From positions 1 to 11,978 of the forward strand of contig CAMCTP010000027.1 in assembly GCA_945878495.1 (NCBI GenBank): a stretch of DNA of 11,978 nt. The letters are read 5' to 3'. The notes beneath the pieces are model-generated. The model worked only from the letters and a program-made list of their open reading frames with translations. It did no database searches and was not told the origin of the DNA. Shown here in pieces: positions 7,355 to 11,978 of this stretch; within the stretch, counting starts at the first letter, position 1; each line of letters opens with the position of its first letter. The translations under genes and the position numbers were made by a program. The DNA is from Rickettsia typhi (GTDB taxonomy: Bacteria > Pseudomonadota > Alphaproteobacteria > Rickettsiales > Deianiraeaceae).

Positions 7355-8209
7355 TTAACCATTGTTTCCAAGACATCCTTTTATATATCTCATTCTCTCT
7401 TGTATGACATTTTTATCAAGCAGTGTTGAGGATGAAATTAGAGAAAGTGTGTGATTGTAGTAGGTATAAGCTTCTTTACTTCTTTTCATTTGATCGAAGG
7501 TTATCGCCATATTGTATGTATAAAATGGATTAGATGGCTCATTTTCTATTGCTTTTCCTAGGTAAAAAATTGCATCATTGTGCTCGTTAATATAGCTGTA
7601 CATTGTACCAAGTTGAGCTAAAATAAATGGATTATTTGGCTTTTTTTCATTCATTTTCTTGAGTTCTTTTATTGCACTTTGAACAGAATTTCCCGATACT
7701 AATATTAGTAAGTTATTTTTCGCGGCTTCATCATCTGGCTTGATTTCTAATATTTTGACGTACATTGATGTTGCTTCATCTGATTGTCCGAGTAATTGAT
7801 AGCAAACTCCCATCCCAAATAAAGCATCTATATTTTTTGGATCAAGCGAGTTAGCTTTTTTGTACATTTCAAGAGATGCTTCTATGTTCTGATCCTTGTA
7901 AGCCGTGTAGGCGTCATTTAAAGAGGTCTCAAGTGATGATGCTGACGCAGATTTATTGGCAATGACGGATCCTGCCGGAAGTGCAATTTTTTTAGATTTT
8001 GGCAGGAATTTTTCTCCATTTTGTTTAGTAATTTCGCTTGGATTTGCAAAAGCTTGTGGATCAATCATTGCGGACATTTTTGTTTTTAACGCATCCATAT
8101 TTTCTGAGTTTTGCTTTGTAGTTTCTACATTTTGATTAGCAATCACTCCATCAACCGCTTTGGCTGAAAGGCATGATAAAATTATTAGCAAAAATAGGTA
8201 CTTTTTCAT
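7355..8209 (-). CDS. Secreted TPR-repeat protein, probable pilus accessory protein
   Basis: The 284-residue product has an N-terminal Sec signal (MKKYLFLLIILSCLSAKA, likely cleaved after AKA at 16-18; a lipoprotein reading at Cys 13 is less likely). A polar low-complexity segment to about residue 90 is followed by tetratricopeptide repeats at roughly 93-126, 127-160, 194-227 and 228-261, for example DPKNIDALFGMGVCYQLLGQ and PSNPFYTYNMAITFDQMKRS. TPR proteins are protein-protein scaffolds; MshN, PilF and TadD play this part in pilus systems, assisting secretin or pilus assembly. It starts 2 nt after the infC stop and is followed closely by the prepilin peptidase and secretin genes, so an MshN- or PilF-like role is inferred from context. 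The TPRs alone do not prove it. The end carries tandem stops TAATAA. Confidence 0.75.
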   Translation of the reverse strand: MKKYLFLLIILSCLSAKAVDGVIANQNVETTKQNSENMDALKTKMSAMIDPQAFANPSEITKQNGEKFLPKSKKIALPAGSVIANKSASASSLETSLNDAYTAYKDQNIEASLEMYKKANSLDPKNIDALFGMGVCYQLLGQSDEATSMYVKILEIKPDDEAAKNNLLILVSGNSVQSAIKELKKMNEKKPNNPFILAQLGTMYSYINEHNDAIFYLGKAIENEPSNPFYTYNMAITFDQMKRSKEAYTYYNHTLSLISSSTLLDKNVIQERMRYIKGCLGNNG

Positions 8210-8210
8210 A

Positions 8211-8220
8211 TTTACTTTGG
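8211..8220 (-). promoter_or_regulatory. Leader motif CCAAAGTAAA before the TPR gene
   Basis: The 10 bases CCAAAGTAAA lie one nucleotide before the ATG of the TPR gene, spanning the end and stop of infC (CCA AAG TAA). An identical decamer sits in the same position relative to ATA 8718 of infC. It contains only a weak purine-rich ribosome-binding core (AAAG), so the significance is uncertain. Confidence 0.25.
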
Positions 8221-8718
8221 AACTATTAGCATAAATATTTTGTTTTTCATTATCTTAACATCTGATTCAATTCTACAAATCTCTGCAAGATCTTTTTTTA
8301 TATTTTGAAATACGGCAACACCGATATCTTTGTGCTGATTTTCTCTTCCATATAATGTCATAACAAAGTTGACCTTGTGTCCATAGTTTAAGAAATCAGT
8401 TGCGTGTCTGATTCTAACATCATAGTCATGTTTTTCAATATGAGAACTTATTCTTATTTCTTTTGTATCAAATTTTCTTGCATTTTTTCTTTTTTCAAGT
8501 TCCTTTCTTTTTGCTTCATATTTCATTTTTCCGAAATCTGCAATTTTGCAAACAGGAATATCCCCACCTCTTGCTATTTCTATTAAATCGCAATCTAAAT
8601 CTCTTGCTCTTTTTAGAGCTTCTTCTATGGTAATTATTCCCTCCAAGTCGTCAAGTCCAACGATTCTTACATTCTTACATCCGGTTATTTGATTATTGAC
8701 TCTGTAATCAAAAGATAT
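8212..8718 (-). CDS. infC: Translation initiation factor IF-3, probably with a non-AUG (ATA) start
   Basis: IF3 binds the 30S subunit, prevents 50S joining and checks start codon-initiator tRNA pairing. The N-domain is seen in YRVNNQITGCKNVRIVG and EEALKRARDLDCDLIEIA, the PVCKIADFGKMKYE block comes before a charged linker, and the C-domain begins KEIRISSHIEKHDYDVRIRH and ends FMLIVPK. The only TTG in frame (8646) would delete the first 24 residues of the conserved N-domain. Upstream of it the frame stays open to a stop at 8776-8778 with no ATG, GTG or TTG. I place the start at ATA 8718 (168 residues, against 180 in E. coli). It is preceded by CCAAAGTAAA at the same spacing as the ATG of the downstream gene. 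ATA 8736 is the main alternative (174 residues). E. coli infC is known to use AUU for autoregulation through IF3 itself, so this is probably the same control. The usual rpmI-rplT partners do not follow; a TPR gene does, 2 nt on. Confidence 0.9.
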   Translation of the reverse strand: MSFDYRVNNQITGCKNVRIVGLDDLEGIITIEEALKRARDLDCDLIEIARGGDIPVCKIADFGKMKYEAKRKELEKRKNARKFDTKEIRISSHIEKHDYDVRIRHATDFLNYGHKVNFVMTLYGRENQHKDIGVAVFQNIKKDLAEICRIESDVKIMKNKIFMLIVPK

Positions 8719-8719
8719 G

Positions 8720-8729
8720 TTTACTTTGG
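8720..8729 (-). promoter_or_regulatory. Leader motif CCAAAGTAAA before infC, supporting the ATA start
   Basis: This decamer is one nucleotide upstream of ATA 8718, matching the spacing of the identical decamer before the TPR gene ATG 8209. It is the main positional argument for choosing ATA 8718 over ATA 8736. No strong GGAG-type sequence is present in the 71-nt gap after mgtE. Confidence 0.3.
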
Positions 8730-8789
8730 TAGCTATAAAATAAAAAAGATTTGTTGTGATATTGAAAATATTTTTTTAAAAAGCAAGAG

Positions 8790-10190
8790 TTAATTAAAAA
8801 ATATTGAAATCAAATAAAGGAATATAAAGAAACCTGCTGCATCTGTCATTGCTGTAACGCATATTGAGGATGTCATGGCGGGATCAAAGTGCATTTTTTT
8901 CATCACAAAGGGTACTATTAGACCGAATATAGAAGATAATAAAATATTTATCCCAACAGAAATACCAAATATTAGAGCTATTGGTTGAGAATCTGATATC
9001 CAATAAGCTATTCCAACCGATAGAAATATCATAAATAATCCGGCTATTGCTGATGTTATAAACTCCTTGCCAAAAATAGCACCTTTGTTTATTGTGTTCA
9101 TTGATTTTGTAGCTATTGTTCTAATCATAAGCGCCGCTACTTGATTTCCTGAATTTCCGCCAATAGATGCAACGACTGGTAAAAATAACGCCAATATTGG
9201 ATGTTTTGCAAGCTGCTGATCGAAGCCACCTATCACTTTTGCCGCACAGATTGCAGCTATCAAATTAATGAATAGCCATATAAATCTAGATTGAGCTTTT
9301 TTGAATACATTTTGTTCATCGTAGTTCTCCGTTACACCACTTAATCGAAGTAAATTTTCATCATTTGCTTCTGATATAACCTCCATAGCAACGTCCGAAG
9401 ATATAACTCCTATTATTTTTTCATCACGACCGACAACCGCAAGTGATGTCAGATTATATTTCTGAAATACAAAGCCTATTTCGGAAATATTTTCAGTATC
9501 CTGTATTGTTCTGAAATCAGGATTTAATATTGATAAAAGTAATATCTCCGGATCGTTTGCCAAGATTAAAAACAAGCTAACGGTTCCTATTAAAATTCCA
9601 TGCTCGTCAACTATGAAAACATCTCTTGTGTCTTCTGATAAATCCTCTGATTTGCTTGGATTTGATATTTCATGAAGTACATCTTTTATTCTTTGCTCTT
9701 TTGTAAAGCATAAAAAATCAGGACTCATCATTCTTCCAACCTGATCATCTTTGTATGTAAGAGCTAGTTTTACATCCCTACGATCTTCTTTTGGCATCAA
9801 AGCTAGATACTCTTGCTGTTTCTCAAAATCTAAAACGGACACGAAATACGATATATCTTCAATATCAAGTTTTTGCAGGATATTTAATATTGTTTCTGGC
9901 TTTATTGCATGTGATAGAATATTTATTTTATGATCGTTTAAATCAATAAGAGCTTCAGCTTCTATTAGATCGAAAATACCACCCATTACCCATGTAAAGT
10001 CTTCCACCGAAATACTGTTTAGTATTTCTGCTTTGTCATAGGGATTTAACTGCGTCATTAACAGTCTTAATTTATCAATATCTTTTTCAAAAAAAGCCGT
10101 TAACACCTCATCCATATTATAAGCATGCTTTGCTTCATGGTGATGTTTCTTGTGAAGTTTAAATGTTTTTCTTATATAACGAAGTGGCAT
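8790..10190 (-). CDS. mgtE: MgtE-family magnesium transporter
   Basis: MgtE is a homodimeric Mg2+ channel of the inner membrane, gated by its own cytoplasmic Mg2+-sensing domains. The 466-residue product (about 450 in Thermus) begins with a basic, His-rich tail (KLHKKHHHEAKH). The superhelical MgtE N domain follows at about 28-145. A CBS pair covers about 155-280, with VFIVDEHGILIGTVS and LAVVGRDEKIIGVISSDVAM. Five membrane helices follow from about 302 to 464. The pore signature PVVASIGGNSGNQ (338-350) and the late DPAMTSSICVTAMTDAAG (436-453) are intact, and Asp 450 fits the conserved pore aspartate. ATG 10190 lies 1 nt after the stop of the upstream symporter gene, so the two are surely co-transcribed. 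No Mg2+ riboswitch could fit at that junction. I see no defects. Confidence 0.95.
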   Translation of the reverse strand: MPLRYIRKTFKLHKKHHHEAKHAYNMDEVLTAFFEKDIDKLRLLMTQLNPYDKAEILNSISVEDFTWVMGGIFDLIEAEALIDLNDHKINILSHAIKPETILNILQKLDIEDISYFVSVLDFEKQQEYLALMPKEDRRDVKLALTYKDDQVGRMMSPDFLCFTKEQRIKDVLHEISNPSKSEDLSEDTRDVFIVDEHGILIGTVSLFLILANDPEILLLSILNPDFRTIQDTENISEIGFVFQKYNLTSLAVVGRDEKIIGVISSDVAMEVISEANDENLLRLSGVTENYDEQNVFKKAQSRFIWLFINLIAAICAAKVIGGFDQQLAKHPILALFLPVVASIGGNSGNQVAALMIRTIATKSMNTINKGAIFGKEFITSAIAGLFMIFLSVGIAYWISDSQPIALIFGISVGINILLSSIFGLIVPFVMKKMHFDPAMTSSICVTAMTDAAGFFIFLYLISIFFN

Positions 10191-10191
10191 C

Positions 10192-11457
10192 TTATAATTT
10201 AATCTCTGACTTTATAACCTTACCCAACACCACCAAGGATATTATGTTTATTAATATAACCATGTTGAAACCTATATCTGCTATTGGCATTATTTTGTCA
10301 AATGAAAGTCCTACAAAACAAGCTATCATTATCGAATAAATCATTCTTGAGGTTTTGATATATCGACCCTTGCTTAAAAAATAAAATGCTTTTTCTGAAG
10401 CATATCCATTGCTTATTATGCTTGTAAACCCAAAAATTGTTAAATTTATAAAGAATAAAATTGCTGCAAACGATCCTGCATTTTCAAAAGCTGAACTAAT
10501 GATGTGAATTCCGTCCTGTTCAATAGCTCCAAGATTTCTTACCGAAAGTAAAACAATCATTCCACTTAAAACCATCATAAGACCAACAAGAAGTGGCTCG
10601 AATGAAACTATTGCACTTTGTTTTAAAATTGTAGCTGATGAGTTGCTATTTGCTATAGCTGCTGAACCAGTTCCAGCGTCTGATGCAAAAAGTATTCTTT
10701 GTAATGAATATGCTGCAACAAATGCAACGCTTCCTATTTGACTATTTGGATTAAATGCTTCATTGAAAATTTGCGTTATGATATGTCCAATATAATCTGC
10801 ATTTAGGTAAAACATATATACCGATAGTCCAATATGAACCAAAACCATTATTGGAACTAACTTTTCCGATACTTTTGCAACCAAATGTATTCCGCCCATT
10901 AATATAGCAAAGCATATAATTGCTATAATATGTCCTGCCAGATCAGGATTTCCTGTTTTAAATATACTGTGTGCAAGTAAGGATGATATTTGATTTAACT
11001 GAAATCCACCGGCTGCCGTATAAGCTAGTATAAAAAATACCGCATAGGCGATTGCTAAAATTTTACCAATATTTTTTTTTCCAATCTCAGAAAACCCTTT
11101 ACCAATATAGTAAAATGGACCTCCTGTGATAACTTTATCCTTGTCTTCAGTTCTGTAAAGCAATCCAAGACAAACTTCCGAAAATTTTATCATTGAAAGA
11201 AGGAAAGCAAAAATCACAATCCACAAAAGAGATCCAGCACCTCCGATTTTAACCGCTATAGCTCCACCGACAATATTACCAATTCCAAGAGTTGACCCTG
11301 CCGCCGACATAAAGGCTCCAATTGCCGATACCTCACCTTTTTTTTTGCTGACTTTATTTGCTTTTCTCTCCTTGTATAAATGAGCCCAAGATCTGAAATT
11401 TGCAAATCTTGTTAATAGCATTAGATATACCGCCGAACCTATAACTATCAGCACCAA
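10192..11457 (-). CDS. Sodium:alanine/glycine symporter (AGCS family)
   Basis: AGCS transporters import alanine, glycine or related amino acids with Na+ across the inner membrane. The 421 residues from TTG 11457 show the family blocks GEVSAIGAFMSAAGSTLGIG-NIVGG at about 41-65, GGAGSLLW, KFSEVCLGLLYRTED and GGPFYYIGKGF, then DAGTGSAAIANSNSSA in the central part, with roughly ten membrane helices. TTG 11457 has AGGA 9 nt upstream. However, the frame stays open and protein-like upstream to a stop at 11551-11553, encoding FDYISNFANYIKGILFAEIL and GIPL just before it, which matches the usual AGCS N-terminus. That extension has no ATG, GTG or TTG, so the true start may be ATT 11541, ATA 11535 or CTG 11487. 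The gene is the first of the long minus-strand operon. The substrate cannot be fixed from sequence. Confidence 0.9.
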   Translation of the reverse strand: MVLIVIGSAVYLMLLTRFANFRSWAHLYKERKANKVSKKKGEVSAIGAFMSAAGSTLGIGNIVGGAIAVKIGGAGSLLWIVIFAFLLSMIKFSEVCLGLLYRTEDKDKVITGGPFYYIGKGFSEIGKKNIGKILAIAYAVFFILAYTAAGGFQLNQISSLLAHSIFKTGNPDLAGHIIAIICFAILMGGIHLVAKVSEKLVPIMVLVHIGLSVYMFYLNADYIGHIITQIFNEAFNPNSQIGSVAFVAAYSLQRILFASDAGTGSAAIANSNSSATILKQSAIVSFEPLLVGLMMVLSGMIVLLSVRNLGAIEQDGIHIISSAFENAGSFAAILFFINLTIFGFTSIISNGYASEKAFYFLSKGRYIKTSRMIYSIMIACFVGLSFDKIMPIADIGFNMVILINIISLVVLGKVIKSEIKL

Positions 11458-11563
11458 TAATGGTATTCCTAGTATTTCAGCGAACAGAATACCTTTGATA
11501 TAATTCGCAAAATTTGATATATAATCAAAAACTATTTGAATATAAAACGGTTAGTTTTTTGGT

Positions 11564-11591
11564 TTTATAAAGGTTTATTTTTTAAAGTCAA
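11564..11591 (-). promoter_or_regulatory. Probable sigma70-type promoter for the symporter-mgtE-infC operon
   Basis: On the minus strand TTGACT (11591-11586) and TATAAA (11569-11564) are separated by 16 nt. Each matches the sigma70 consensus in five of six bases. The predicted transcript start near 11557 is just before the stop that bounds the symporter's open frame, so the leader would be short if translation starts at ATT 11541 and about 100 nt if it starts at TTG 11457. Confidence 0.55.
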
Positions 11592-11614
11592 TTCTTAGTT
11601 AATGTATTGCGTTT

Positions 11615-11620
11615 TATAAT
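11615..11620 (+). promoter_or_regulatory. Probable -10 element for the methyltransferase gene
   Basis: An exact TATAAT lies 36 nt before ATG 11657. The -35 region is poor (TTCTTA at a 17-nt spacing). It stands back to back with the leftward promoter, giving a compact divergent promoter region in which the two -35 sites are adjacent. Confidence 0.4.
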
Positions 11621-11656
11621 AATATCGTTATTTAATAAATGCACTAAATTATTTAT

Positions 11657-11978
11657 ATGTTGTTTGATTATTTTGAAAGTAAAAGAACAAATGGTCAGTA
11701 TTTTACACAATATAATCCATTTGATAATAAAGGATTTCAAGAGTGGTCAAGTGAATGTAATTTAAAAGATAATATTATTTTGGAGCCATTTGCAGGAAGT
11801 AACAATCTAATTAAAATGCTTCAAGAAATGGGTTTGTGCAATAATTTTACTTCTTACGATATAGAACCAAAAAATGAGAATGTGTTATTTAAAGATACTT
11901 TAAAAGATTTTCCCAAAGATCATGATATCTGTGTAACAAATCCTCCTTATCTGGCTCAAAATTCCGCAAAAAGAAGAG
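11657..11978 (+). CDS. Adenine-specific DNA methyltransferase, N-terminal part (3' truncated by window edge)
   Basis: The first 107 codons of a class I SAM-dependent N6-adenine methyltransferase are present; the frame is open to the window end. TNGQYFTQYNPF near the N-terminus resembles the motif X region (GQYFTP) of restriction-type methylases. LEPFAGSNNLI (42-52) is motif I, the SAM-binding loop; SYDIEP (66-71) carries the acidic motif II residue; and TNPPYLAQNSAKRR (94-107) contains catalytic motif IV, NPPY. Motif IV follows motif I by only about 45 residues, so the target-recognition part must be further downstream, a gamma-like order. The gene is divergent from the large operon and starts a new transcription unit. 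Whether it is part of a restriction-modification system or an orphan methylase cannot be decided without the sequence to the right. The Shine-Dalgarno sequence is not evident. Confidence 0.85.
   Translation, partial: MLFDYFESKRTNGQYFTQYNPFDNKGFQEWSSECNLKDNIILEPFAGSNNLIKMLQEMGLCNNFTSYDIEPKNENVLFKDTLKDFPKDHDICVTNPPYLAQNSAKRR

Noticed and set aside
8719..8789. A separate infC promoter in the gap after mgtE
   Set aside because: The gap has many A/T runs that partly match -10 boxes, but no -35/-10 pair with good spacing stands out.
10191..10191. A magnesium riboswitch before mgtE
   Set aside because: mgtE starts 1 nt after the symporter stop, leaving no room for a leader RNA.

Overview
The window is a strongly AT-rich, gene-dense stretch of bacterial chromosome. 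Ten protein-coding genes cover almost all of it. I see no rRNA, tRNA, CRISPR array or insertion sequence, and no gap above 300 bases. Low GC, a degenerate second-type VirB4 ATPase, a GatB amidotransferase and an alphaproteobacterial-looking IF3 (a KEI...HDY block) together suggest a reduced, host-associated alphaproteobacterium, possibly of the Rickettsiales. The type IV pilus genes would fit less reduced or extracellular members better than classical Rickettsia. The taxonomic assignment is inference.

Layout. (1) 1-1482, plus strand: the C-terminal part of a VirB4-family protein, cut by the left edge, whose nucleotide-binding motifs are degenerate. (2) 1483-1637: a short convergent gap holding only broken or tiny reading frames. 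(3) 1638-11457 or slightly beyond, minus strand: eight tightly packed co-directional genes. In order of transcription they are an AGCS sodium:amino-acid symporter, an MgtE magnesium transporter, infC, a secreted TPR protein, a prepilin-peptidase-like aspartic protease, an MshL/PilQ-like secretin lipoprotein, gatB and an EptA-type phosphoethanolamine transferase. Most junctions are 1-10 nt or overlap; the two wider gaps lie before infC and before gatB. (4) 11458-11656: a divergent promoter region. (5) 11657-11978, plus strand: the N-terminal part of an adenine-specific DNA methyltransferase, cut by the right edge.

The functional core is a three-gene type IV pilus module (TPR protein, prepilin peptidase, outer-membrane secretin) placed between two translation genes, infC and gatB. 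The window shows no pilins or assembly ATPase, so these must lie elsewhere if the pilus is functional. EptA modifies lipid A or other surface glycans and, with the secretin and the T4SS component, gives the region an envelope theme. MgtE and AGCS are inner-membrane importers.

The most notable points are: infC has no ATG, GTG or TTG start that would keep its conserved N-terminus and probably starts at ATA; the symporter shows a similar upstream coding extension with no canonical start; and the VirB4-like protein keeps the fold but has lost both Walker motifs. I found no convincing wholly new system.
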